This document shows, piece after piece, positions 7,765 to 14,583 of a DNA stretch of 16,813 nucleotides. The stretch's first letter is position 1. Each line of letters opens with the position of its first letter. The stretch comes from Gammaproteobacteria bacterium (GTDB lineage Bacteria; Pseudomonadota; Gammaproteobacteria; UBA9214): the NCBI GenBank assembly GCA_029864225.1, contig JAOTTU010000028.1, positions 1 through 16,813 on the forward strand, written 5' to 3'. The notes below the pieces were generated by a model, which was given only the letters and a program-made list of their open reading frames with translations, did not search any database and had not been told where the DNA came from. The position numbers were made by a program, and so were the translations under genes.

Positions 7765-8666
7765 TGGTGACCGAAGCGACACCACAGTGGCGCGGCGAGC
7801 TGTTTTATGACGAGCCCATGGCCGCACACAGTTCATGGCGTAGCGGCGGTCCGGCACGGCGCTATTACCAACCGGCCGATATCGATGACTTGTGTGACTT
7901 TCTGCGTGGCCTGGACCGGAACGAGCCGCTGTTGTGGCTGGGGCTCGGCAGCAACCTGCTGGTGCGTGACGGCGGCTTTCCCGGCACGGTGATCGCCAGC
8001 TTCGGTGCCTTGTCCACCTTTGAATGGCTGGATGACAACACCCTGCGTGCCGCCAGCGGAGTGACCTGCAGCAAGGTGGCGCGCCTGACCGCCAGGGCCG
8101 GCCTGGTCGGGGTCGAGTTCCTGGCCGGGATACCCGGGACCATGGGGGGTGCGCTGGCCATGAATGCCGGGGCCTTCGGTGGCGAGACATGGACGCATGT
8201 CGTGGCGGTGGAAACGCTGGACCATGAGGGGCAATTGCGTACGCGCTATCCGTCCGAGTACCGCATCGGCTATCGCAGCGTGACGGGTCCGCAGGACGAA
8301 TGGTTCGTTGCCGCGCACCTGCGGCTCGAGCACGGCGATGCCGCGGCCGCACAGGAGCGCATCAGGGAATTGCTGGCGCAGCGCGGTGCAACCCAACCGA
8401 CCCAGCAGTCCAGCTGTGGTTCGGTGTTCCGCAACCCGCCGGGTGATTATGCCGCGCGCCTGATCGAGGCCGCGGGGCTCAAGGGGGCCAGTATCGGGGG
8501 CGCCCAGGTGTCGGAGAAGCATGCCAATTTCATCATCAATACGGGCAACGCCAGCGCCGCGGACATCGAGGCCCTGATCGAGCAGGTACGCGACCGGGTG
8601 CAACAGGAGCACGGCATCGTGCTGGAAACGGAGGTCCGCATTGTCGGTGACAAAGCAGCGGTATGA
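7764..8666 (+). CDS. murB: MurB, UDP-N-acetylenolpyruvoylglucosamine reductase (short type II form)
   Basis: MurB is the flavoprotein that uses NADPH to reduce UDP-GlcNAc-enolpyruvate to UDP-MurNAc, the second committed step of the pathway. FAD-binding motifs are visible: GLGSNLLVRDGGF, then GIPGTMGGALAMNAGAFG. The catalytic region SSCGSVFRNPPGDYAARLIE contains the expected serine of GSVF, and HANFIINTGNA follows. At about 300 residues it is shorter than E. coli MurB (342) and resembles the type II form. The start is ambiguous: ATG 7761, ATG 7764 and GTG 7767 sit side by side behind GAGG (7757-7760), and GTG 7749 is also in frame. GTG 7767 has the best spacing, but ATG 7764 is a reasonable compromise. 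The end overlaps ddl. Confidence 0.96.
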   Translation: MVTEATPQWRGELFYDEPMAAHSSWRSGGPARRYYQPADIDDLCDFLRGLDRNEPLLWLGLGSNLLVRDGGFPGTVIASFGALSTFEWLDDNTLRAASGVTCSKVARLTARAGLVGVEFLAGIPGTMGGALAMNAGAFGGETWTHVVAVETLDHEGQLRTRYPSEYRIGYRSVTGPQDEWFVAAHLRLEHGDAAAAQERIRELLAQRGATQPTQQSSCGSVFRNPPGDYAARLIEAAGLKGASIGGAQVSEKHANFIINTGNASAADIEALIEQVRDRVQQEHGIVLETEVRIVGDKAAV

Positions 8667-9643
8667 ATCCACTAATGGGCAACACGGGCAAACACAGTGA
8701 GGCGGAATTCGGCAAGGTGGCGGTGCTGATGGGCGGACAGTCGGCTGAACGCGAGATCTCGCTGCAGAGCGGCAGGGCCGTGCTGCAGGCGCTGCAGGCA
8801 ACGGGCATTGATGCGCACGGCCTGGACGCGGCGGACGCGGGCCTGGTCAAGGAACTCTCCAGTGGTGGCTACGCGCGCGCCTTCATCGCCCTGCACGGCC
8901 GCGGCGGTGAGGACGGCGTTATGCAGGGGTTGCTGGAGATGCTGGGCCTGCCCTATACCGGCAGCGGGGTGCTCGGTTCCGCGCTGGCCATGGACAAGCT
9001 GCGTACCAAGCAGGTGTGGGAAAGCGCGGGCATCCCGACGCCGCCATTCACCCTGCTCAGGGATGCGGCCGAGGTCACTGCCCGGAAGGCTGCCCTGCAC
9101 TACCCGGTGATCGTCAAGCCGGCGCACGAGGGCTCCAGCATCGGCATCAGCAAGGTCGATTCCGCCGACGCGCTGGAGCATGCCTGGCAGCTGGCACGTA
9201 AATACGATGAGGAGATTATTGCCGAGCAGTGGATCTCGGGGCGGGAATACACTGCCGGGATCCTGCTGAACGAGACCCTGCCCCTGATCTGCCTGGAGAC
9301 GCCCAACACCTTCTATGACTACGCGGCGAAATACGAGGCCGATACCACCCGCTATCTGATTCCCTGCGGTCTGGCGGCAGAGCGCGAGGCGCTGTTGCAG
9401 AAGCAGGCGCTGGCCGCCTTCCATGCCGTGGGGGCAAGCGGCTGGGGGCGGGTTGATTTCATGCTGGACGCGGATAACCGGCCCTGGTTTATCGAGGTCA
9501 ACACCGTGCCGGGACTCACCGACCACAGCCTGGTACCGATGGCGGCGCGTGCCGGCGGAATGGACTTCACCCGGCTGGTCTGCCGCATCCTGGAAACCGC
9601 ACTGGCGCAGCCATCGACTGCCAGCGGAGGGCATGATGCCTAG
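8663..9643 (+). CDS. ddl: D-alanine--D-alanine ligase
   Basis: Ddl is an ATP-grasp enzyme that joins two D-alanines in the cytoplasm and supplies MurF. The 326-residue product shows LMGGQSAEREISL, ALHGRGGEDGVMQG, LGSALAMDKLRTK, PAHEGSSIGI, AEQWISGREYT, and the metal-binding tail WFIEVNTVPGLTDHSLVP. The omega-loop tyrosine expected of a D-Ala-D-Ala rather than a D-Ala-D-lactate ligase is present in YDYAAKYEAD. The ATG at 8663 overlaps the murB stop (ATGA). ATG 8675 is a weaker alternative, and no strong ribosome binding site precedes either, so coupling to murB is likely. The last 8 bases overlap ftsQ. Confidence 0.97.
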   Translation: MNPLMGNTGKHSEAEFGKVAVLMGGQSAEREISLQSGRAVLQALQATGIDAHGLDAADAGLVKELSSGGYARAFIALHGRGGEDGVMQGLLEMLGLPYTGSGVLGSALAMDKLRTKQVWESAGIPTPPFTLLRDAAEVTARKAALHYPVIVKPAHEGSSIGISKVDSADALEHAWQLARKYDEEIIAEQWISGREYTAGILLNETLPLICLETPNTFYDYAAKYEADTTRYLIPCGLAAEREALLQKQALAAFHAVGASGWGRVDFMLDADNRPWFIEVNTVPGLTDHSLVPMAARAGGMDFTRLVCRILETALAQPSTASGGHDA

Positions 9644-10409
9644 ACCCAAACGTCCGCCGTTGCAGCAGACCCTGGCGGCATTCATGCAGGTGCATTTCAG
9701 TTCCCTGACCGGCCTGTTGTTGCTGGTGCTGTTGGCGATCTCTGTCATGCAGGGCGTTGCATGGTTGCAGGATCCCTACCGGTTCCCGTTGCGGGTTGTG
9801 GAGATCGAGGGTGAGCTGCGTTACCTGCAAAAGCAACCGCTGCAGCAGAGCCTTGCCCCGCACCTCGAGGGTGGTTTCTTCAGCGTGGATGTAGCGGGTG
9901 TCCGCGATGTAATCGAGGGCCTGCCCTGGGTTTACCAGGCGCGGGTCCAGCGGGTCTGGCCGGACATCCTCAGTGTGACCATCGAGGAGCAGGACCCGAT
10001 CGCCCGCTGGGGTGAGGACGGTCTCTTGAACCGCTACGGTGAGGCATTTGTTCCCGGACACATGCCCGAGTTGATTGGTCTGCCGCGGCTGGCCGGGCCG
10101 CCAGGCCACGAGCAGACCGTGCTGGAGCAGTACCAGGCCATGGCCAAGACACTGGCCGCGCTGGGCATGCAGGTGGCCCGGGTCGAGCTGGACGAGCGGC
10201 GTGCCTGGCATGTGGGGCTGGCCAACGGAGTGCAGCTGGAACTCGGGCGCACGGATAGCTATCGGCGGCTCCAGCGTTTTGTACGCAGCTACCGGGATGT
10301 CTTTGCGGCGCGTCTCGATGAGCTGCGGCGTGTTGATCTGCGTTACAGCAACGGGTTTTCGGTTGACTGGCGCGAGGCGTTAATGAGTGCAGAGGAGGAC
10401 AAGGGTTAG
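9636..10409 (+). CDS. ftsQ: FtsQ, divisome assembly protein
   Basis: FtsQ is a bitopic inner membrane protein that links FtsB and FtsL to the early divisome. The 257-residue product has a basic cytoplasmic head (MPRPKRPP), one membrane helix at about residues 22-42, and a periplasmic POTRA domain beginning near FPLRVVEIEGEL and running through GLPWVYQARVQRVWPDILSV. The FtsQ beta domain follows, with EEQDPIARW, then GLPRLAGPPGHE. FtsQ diverges strongly in sequence, so the topology, the POTRA match and the place between ddl and ftsA carry the call. ATG 9636 lies five bases after GGAGG. ATG 9633 is adjacent but too close to that site. The gene overlaps ddl by 8 bases and ends three bases before ftsA. 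Confidence 0.95.
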   Translation: MPRPKRPPLQQTLAAFMQVHFSSLTGLLLLVLLAISVMQGVAWLQDPYRFPLRVVEIEGELRYLQKQPLQQSLAPHLEGGFFSVDVAGVRDVIEGLPWVYQARVQRVWPDILSVTIEEQDPIARWGEDGLLNRYGEAFVPGHMPELIGLPRLAGPPGHEQTVLEQYQAMAKTLAALGMQVARVELDERRAWHVGLANGVQLELGRTDSYRRLQRFVRSYRDVFAARLDELRRVDLRYSNGFSVDWREALMSAEEDKG

Positions 10410-10412
10410 TCG

Positions 10413-11648
10413 ATGCCAAAGAAGAGTGAAAAGAACCTGATCGTGGGTCTCGACATCGGGACTTCCAAGGTGGTTGCCATCGTGGGTGAGGTCACCCCGG
10501 AAGGCTTGATCGAGGTGATCGGCATCGGGTCGCATCCATCGCGCGGTCTGAAGAAGGGGGTGGTCGTCAATATCGAGTCCACCGTGCATTCGATTCAGCG
10601 TGCCATCGAGGAGGCCGAGTTGATGGCCGGTTGCCAGATCCACTCGGTGTACGCCGGCATCGCGGGCAGCCATATCAGCAGCCTGAATTCACACGGCATT
10701 GTCGCGATCAAGGACAAGGAGGTGACCGCGGGTGATGTTGAGCGGGTAATCGATGCAGCGCGTGCCGTGGCTATACCGGCGGACCAAAAGATCCTGCACA
10801 TCCTGCCGCAGGAATTCCTGATCGATAACCAGGAGGGGATCCGCGAGCCGGTGGGTATGTCCGGGGTGCGGCTGGAGGCCAAGGTCCACATGGTTACCGG
10901 CGCGGTCAGTGCCGCCCAGAACATCATCAAGTGCGTGCGCCGCTGCGGGCTCGAGGTCGACGACATCATCCTGGAGCAACTGGCTTCGAGCTATTCGGTC
11001 CTGACCGAGGACGAGAAGGAGTTGGGAATCTGCATGGTGGACATCGGTGGCGGCACCACCGATATCGCCGTGTTCACGGAGGGTGCCATCCGCCACACCG
11101 CGGTCATCCCGATTGCCGGCGACCAGGTCACCAATGACATTGCGGTCGCCCTGCGCACCCCCACCCAGTTCGCCGAGGAAATCAAGATCAAGTACGCCTG
11201 TGCGCTGACCCAGATGGCCAGCCCCGACGAGAGCATCGAGGTGCCCAGTGTCGGTGACCGGCCGCCGCGGCGCCTGGCGCGTCATACCCTGGCCGAGGTC
11301 GTGGAGCCGCGTTATGAGGAACTGCTGGCGCTGGTGCAGGCGGAACTGCGCCGCAGCGGGTTCGAGGACCTGGTGGCCGCCGGCATTGTGTTGACCGGCG
11401 GCAGCTCCAAGATCGAAGGCCTGGTCGAGCTCGCCGAGGAGGTGTTTCACATGCCGGTACGGCTGGGTGTGCCCCAGTATGTGAGCGGCCTGGTGGATGT
11501 GGTGCGTAACCCTATTTTCGCGACCGGCGTCGGCCTGTTGCTGTTTGGCCATCACAATCGTGATCAGCGCGCGCTGGAGGCCGGTCTGGGCAAGGGCGTG
11601 CGGGGTGTGTGGGAACGGATGAAGGGCTGGTTTCAGGGAAATTTCTGA
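10413..11648 (+). CDS. ftsA: FtsA, actin-like membrane tether for FtsZ
   Basis: FtsA is an actin-family ATPase that anchors FtsZ filaments to the inner membrane and recruits later divisome proteins. The 411-residue product begins with the phosphate 1 loop GLDIGTSKV, carries the FtsA-specific 1C subdomain (about residues 80-165), and has the phosphate 2 loop VDIGGGTTDIAVF and the adenosine motif GIVLTGGSSKIEGL. The C-terminus GVRGVWERMKGWFQGNF looks like the amphipathic membrane-targeting helix. It starts three bases after the ftsQ stop with AAGGG upstream, so it belongs to the same operon. It is followed by a 104-base gap before ftsZ. Confidence 0.98.
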   Translation: MPKKSEKNLIVGLDIGTSKVVAIVGEVTPEGLIEVIGIGSHPSRGLKKGVVVNIESTVHSIQRAIEEAELMAGCQIHSVYAGIAGSHISSLNSHGIVAIKDKEVTAGDVERVIDAARAVAIPADQKILHILPQEFLIDNQEGIREPVGMSGVRLEAKVHMVTGAVSAAQNIIKCVRRCGLEVDDIILEQLASSYSVLTEDEKELGICMVDIGGGTTDIAVFTEGAIRHTAVIPIAGDQVTNDIAVALRTPTQFAEEIKIKYACALTQMASPDESIEVPSVGDRPPRRLARHTLAEVVEPRYEELLALVQAELRRSGFEDLVAAGIVLTGGSSKIEGLVELAEEVFHMPVRLGVPQYVSGLVDVVRNPIFATGVGLLLFGHHNRDQRALEAGLGKGVRGVWERMKGWFQGNF

Positions 11649-11752
11649 AAGGGTGTACGGGGGTGAAGGGTGCAATGACGAGGTGTGGTTATGGTTGCGG
11701 GTTTGTATCGTAAATAAATTGTTTTCACGTTTTACTAAAGGGGAGTGACATC
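11649..11752 (+). promoter_or_regulatory. ftsA-ftsZ intergenic leader with strong ftsZ ribosome binding site
   Basis: This is the first sizeable non-coding gap after a run of overlapping genes. Its second half is AT-rich (about 11702-11739). AGGGGAG at 11739-11745 lies seven bases before the ftsZ ATG and is among the best ribosome binding sites in the window, which fits the need for many more FtsZ than FtsA molecules. I could not place a convincing -35/-10 pair at normal spacing. A local ftsZ promoter is possible but not shown. Confidence 0.6.
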
Positions 11753-12901
11753 ATGTTTGAACTATTGGACTCATGTGGACAAAACGCGGTAATCAAGGTG
11801 ATTGGTGTCGGTGGCGGCGGTGGCAATGCAGTGCAGCATATGGTGGAGGCGAACATCGATGGCGTGGATTTCATCTGTGCAAACACGGACGCCCAGGCAT
11901 TGAAGAACATGTCGGCGCGTACCACCTTGCAGATAGGCAGCAATATCACCAAGGGGCTGGGTGCCGGGGCAAACCCGGATGTGGGCCGTCAGGCCGCGCA
12001 GGATGATCGTGACCGGATCCACGAGGTCATCGAGGGCAGCGACATGCTGTTCATCACGGCCGGCATGGGTGGCGGCACCGGCACCGGTGCCGCGCCGGTG
12101 GTGGCCCAGATCGCCAAGGAACTGGGTATTCTCACCGTGGCCGTGGTCACCAAGCCGTTTCCGTTCGAGGGTAGCAAGCGCCTGCACGTAGCCCATAACG
12201 GCATCAAGGAATTGGGTCAGTACGTGGATTCCCTGATTACCATCCCGAACGAGAAGCTGTTGTCGGTGCTTGGCAAGCAGATCAGCCTGCTGGACGCCTT
12301 CAAGTCGGCCAACGACGTGCTGCTGGGCGCCGTCCAGGGCATCGCGGAGCTGATCACCCGGCCCGGACTCATCAATGTCGACTTCGCGGACGTGCGCACC
12401 GTGATGTCCGAGATGGGCATGGCCATGATGGGTTCCGGTTCGGCCAAGGGCGAGGATCGTGCCCGCGAGGCGGCCGAGGCGGCGATCGCAAGCCCGCTGC
12501 TGGAGGACGTCAACCTGATGGGGGCTCACGGCATCCTGGTCAACGTCACGGCCGGCATGGACCTGGGGATCGGCGAATTCGAGGAGGTCGGCAACACGGT
12601 GAAGGAATTCGCCTCCGAGAATGCCACGGTGGTCGTGGGTACTGTCATCGATCCGGACATGCGCGACGAGTTGCGGGTGACGGTGGTGGCGACCGGTCTG
12701 GGTGAGCAGGGCGCCAAGTCTCACGAAAAACCGGTGTCGCTGGTGACGAAGACCAAGAACGGCGACGTGGACTACGGCAAGCTCGACAGGCCGACGGTGA
12801 TCCGCAAGCAGCCGCCGCGCAAGGTCCCGGTTGGTGGCAACCAGGCGGAAGACCTCAATTACCTCGATATCCCGGCGTTTCTGCGTCGCCAGGCCGACTG
12901 A
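11753..12901 (+). CDS. ftsZ: FtsZ, tubulin-like cell division GTPase
   Basis: FtsZ polymerises with GTP into the Z-ring that positions septal wall synthesis. The 382-residue product has the nucleotide loop GVGGGGGNAV, NTDAQAL, the tubulin signature GGGTGTG at about residues 106-112, and TKPFPFEG. The T7 synergy loop NVDFADV (from residue 208) holds the aspartates that complete the GTPase site of the neighbouring subunit. The extreme C-terminus LDIPAFLRRQAD (371-382) is the conserved peptide that binds FtsA and ZipA. The linker before it is short. Length equals the family norm. It is followed by a strong hairpin, so it probably ends the main dcw transcript. Confidence 0.99.
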   Translation: MFELLDSCGQNAVIKVIGVGGGGGNAVQHMVEANIDGVDFICANTDAQALKNMSARTTLQIGSNITKGLGAGANPDVGRQAAQDDRDRIHEVIEGSDMLFITAGMGGGTGTGAAPVVAQIAKELGILTVAVVTKPFPFEGSKRLHVAHNGIKELGQYVDSLITIPNEKLLSVLGKQISLLDAFKSANDVLLGAVQGIAELITRPGLINVDFADVRTVMSEMGMAMMGSGSAKGEDRAREAAEAAIASPLLEDVNLMGAHGILVNVTAGMDLGIGEFEEVGNTVKEFASENATVVVGTVIDPDMRDELRVTVVATGLGEQGAKSHEKPVSLVTKTKNGDVDYGKLDRPTVIRKQPPRKVPVGGNQAEDLNYLDIPAFLRRQAD

Positions 12902-12913
12902 GCCTGGCAACAG

Positions 12914-12957
12914 TTGCATGGTTCTGGCCGGCTTGCCGGCCAGCTAAACCAGTGCAA
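12914..12957 (+). terminator. Long imperfect hairpin after ftsZ, probable terminator or processing site
   Basis: A perfect 9-base inverted repeat, CTGGCCGGC (12924-12932) and GCCGGCCAG (12935-12943), forms the core. Pairing continues outward past a 3-base bulge (12944-12946) with TGGTT (12919-12923) against AACCA (12947-12951). After a one-base bulge at 12952 it continues with TTGCA (12914-12918) against TGCAA (12953-12957). The stem lies 13 bases after the ftsZ stop. The downstream sequence is AT-rich but lacks a clean run of T, so full rho-independent termination is plausible rather than certain. Confidence 0.55.
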
Positions 12958-13044
12958 TGATAGATTATATTTATGAATAGATAAAATAATAGGATGTTTA
13001 TGCCATTGGATTGACGGATTTGAGGCCGGTAATCGAGGCTTTTC

Positions 13045-13073
13045 TAGGCAGGCTAGGGCGGCTGTGCTAACAT
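13045..13073 (+). promoter_or_regulatory. Candidate sigma-70 promoter for lpxC
   Basis: TAGGCA at 13045-13050 matches four of six bases of the -35 consensus. A spacer of exactly 17 bases leads to TAACAT at 13068-13073, which is preceded by TG at 13065-13066, an extended -10 element. Transcription would begin near 13080 and give a leader of about 57 bases. It sits between the ftsZ hairpin and lpxC, where a separate lpxC promoter would be expected. Confidence 0.5.
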
Positions 13074-13081
13074 CGCGTGGC

Positions 13082-13109
13082 TTTTCTGGTACTTGTCAGA
13101 GTAAGAAGG
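13082..13109 (+). promoter_or_regulatory. Predicted stem-loop in the lpxC leader
   Basis: Bases 13090-13093 (TACT) pair with 13100-13103 (AGTA) around a six-base loop. Below a GG bulge, 13082-13087 (TTTTCT) pair with 13104-13109 (AGAAGG), including two G-U pairs. The structure lies wholly inside the predicted leader, about 27 bases before the lpxC start codon, and leaves the AAGGGA binding site free. It could affect message stability. It is moderately weak and may be chance. Confidence 0.3.
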
Positions 13110-13131
13110 CAGCCTTAACAAAGGGATAGTG

Positions 13132-13140
13132 ATGCCATGA
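13132..13140 (+). other. Minimal start-stop ORF overlapping the lpxC start codon
   Basis: ATG at 13132, CCA and TGA at 13138-13140 form a two-codon ORF in another frame that overlaps the lpxC ATG at 13137. The only clear ribosome binding site, AAGGGA at 13121-13126, is five bases from this ATG but ten bases from the lpxC ATG. Ribosomes could therefore initiate here, stop at once and restart on lpxC, or the two starts could compete. The arrangement is visible in the sequence; any function is inferred. Confidence 0.3.
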
Positions 13141-14048
13141 TCCGGCAACGTACACTCAAAAACGTCATCCGCGCGACCGGTGTGGGTCTGCACACCGGGG
13201 AAAAAATTTACCTCACCTTGCGACCGGCTCCGGTAGATACCGGTATCGTGTTCTGTCGTGTTGATCTGGACGAACCCGTTCAAATCAAGGCCAGCCCCGA
13301 AAATGTCGGGGATACGCGCCTGTCCACGACCCTGATGAGCGGTGATGTCCGCATCTCCACGGTGGAGCATCTGCTGTCCGCCATGGCCGGGTTGGGGATC
13401 GATAATGCCTATGTTGACCTGAGTGCGCCGGAAGTACCGATCATGGATGGCAGTGCCGGTCCGTTTGTGTTTCTGATCCAGTCGGCCGGTATTGAAGAGC
13501 AGGGTGCCCCCAAGCGGTTTATCCGAATCAAGCGACCCGTCCAGGTTGAGGATGGTGACAAGATTGCACGGTTCGATCCGTTTGACGGGTTCAAGGTCGG
13601 ATTCACCATAGAATTTGACCACCCGGTATTCAAGTCGGATACCCAGCACTCCGAGATCGACTTCTCGACGACCTCGTTCGTCAAGGAAGTCAGCCGCGCA
13701 CGCACCTTCGGTTTTATGCGAGAAATCGAGCAATTGCGTGCCCGCGAGCTTGCCCTGGGCGGCAGCCTCGATAATGCCATCGTGCTGGATGATTACCGGG
13801 TGCTCAATGAAGACGGATTGCGCTATCGTGATGAATTCGTCAAGCACAAGATCCTTGACGCGATTGGCGACCTCTACCTGCTTGGCCACAGCCTGATTGG
13901 TGCATTCACTGGCTATAAATCGGGGCACGCACTCAACAATAAATTGCTACGCACCCTGATACAGGATGAATCGGCCTGGGAGGAAGTGACATTCGAGGAT
14001 GTCACACAGGCCCCGATATCATTCATTCAGCCGGTTCCGGTCAGCTGA
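13137..14048 (+). CDS. lpxC: LpxC, UDP-3-O-acyl-GlcNAc deacetylase
   Basis: LpxC is the zinc deacetylase that commits UDP-3-O-acyl-GlcNAc to lipid A synthesis, so this cell makes an outer membrane with lipopolysaccharide. The product is 303 residues against 305 in E. coli. The N-terminus IRQRTLKNVIRATGVGLHTG is characteristic. Zinc ligands are H78 (in STVEHLLSA), H237 and D241 (in HKILDAIGD). The catalytic E77 and H264 (in SGHALNN) are also present, as are the PIMDGSAGPF and SRARTFGF segments. Codon use appears somewhat less GC-rich than in the mur genes. It has its own likely promoter and is separated from ftsZ by 235 bases that include a hairpin. It converges on the dciA-like gene. Known LpxC proteins are controlled by FtsH proteolysis; that cannot be judged here. 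Confidence 0.98.
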   Translation: MIRQRTLKNVIRATGVGLHTGEKIYLTLRPAPVDTGIVFCRVDLDEPVQIKASPENVGDTRLSTTLMSGDVRISTVEHLLSAMAGLGIDNAYVDLSAPEVPIMDGSAGPFVFLIQSAGIEEQGAPKRFIRIKRPVQVEDGDKIARFDPFDGFKVGFTIEFDHPVFKSDTQHSEIDFSTTSFVKEVSRARTFGFMREIEQLRARELALGGSLDNAIVLDDYRVLNEDGLRYRDEFVKHKILDAIGDLYLLGHSLIGAFTGYKSGHALNNKLLRTLIQDESAWEEVTFEDVTQAPISFIQPVPVS

Positions 14049-14081
14049 ACTGATCCCTTTCCACCGCTGTCCTTATCCTGT

Positions 14082-14540
14082 TCATTCCTGCGCAGGATAT
14101 TTCCGGCGGCTGGCGAGTCTCATTAGAGCCGCTTTGAGGCCGGGATCAGACACGCTGCGTGCAGTCTGCTGCAGGGTGTCGGCATTTTGGGATGACAATG
14201 GACGGGGTCCGGGCAGCTTGATCCCGGCCGCCTGCGAGGTATCCGGAGGCCGAACGCGTACCTGAACTGTGCGCAGCCTCACGACCTGGTTGTTGCGAAG
14301 CTGTTTAACTAGACGAGGGGTATGGAAGCGCAGGCGGGCGGCCCACACGGGTGAGTCCGCCGCCAGCACCAGGATTGCGTCGCGCACCGACAGGACCCGG
14401 GTGTGCTCGTTGAGGGGTGGGGGAATGAGGCGCTCCAGCAGCGCGTCCAGTTCCTTGAGCGCCCGGGCCTGTGCCAGCAGACGGGACGCCTCGCTTCTGC
14501 CAAGCAGGTTGCCGATACGCGCGGGTGTGTTGGAACGCAT
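14082..14540 (-). CDS. dciA: DUF721 / DciA-like protein, possible replicative helicase loader
   Basis: The 152-residue product is small, basic and soluble, without signal or membrane segment. The central part, with VRDAILVLAADSPVWAARLR followed by RFHTPRLVKQLR and the strands VVRLRTVQVRVRP, fits the DUF721 domain. That domain defines DciA, a protein that helps load the replicative helicase DnaB in bacteria lacking the phage-derived DnaC. Family members commonly sit between lpxC and secA in gammaproteobacteria. It is the only minus-strand gene seen. It converges with lpxC across 33 bases and diverges from the M23 peptidase gene across 43 bases, so it must have its own promoter, which I could not place. 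No strong ribosome binding site precedes ATG 14540. The family match is likely; the helicase role is inferred from the family. Confidence 0.75.
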   Translation of the reverse strand: MRSNTPARIGNLLGRSEASRLLAQARALKELDALLERLIPPPLNEHTRVLSVRDAILVLAADSPVWAARLRFHTPRLVKQLRNNQVVRLRTVQVRVRPPDTSQAAGIKLPGPRPLSSQNADTLQQTARSVSDPGLKAALMRLASRRKYPAQE

Positions 14541-14583
14541 GACTGACTCAGGAAATTGGTGAAGTTGCCGTTACTTTAAGAAT

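Noticed and set aside
7833..8801. Long minus-strand open frames opposite murB and ddl.
   Set aside because: Both plus-strand genes are complete with intact motifs. The antisense frames are a by-product of GC-rich codon use.
11686..11739. Possible promoter elements before ftsZ (TTGCGG, TTGTAT, TAAATA).
   Set aside because: No pair has a spacer near 17 bases, so I list the region only as a leader with a ribosome binding site.
11771..12919. A 382-codon open frame on the minus strand opposite ftsZ.
   Set aside because: It mirrors ftsZ almost exactly, is rich in His, Arg and Asp as expected of antisense in a GC-rich genome, and has no domain I recognise.
14075..14098. Inverted repeat ATCCTG/CAGGAT and the palindrome TCCTGCGCAGGA between lpxC and the dciA-like gene, considered as a two-way terminator.
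   Set aside because: The stem is only six pairs with a 12-base loop and overlaps the dciA-like coding end. There is no convincing T-run on either side.
14541..14583. A divergent promoter pair between the dciA-like gene and the M23 peptidase gene.
   Set aside because: Several -10-like AT stretches exist (for example TAAGAA at 14577-14582), but none has a matching -35 at a usable distance.
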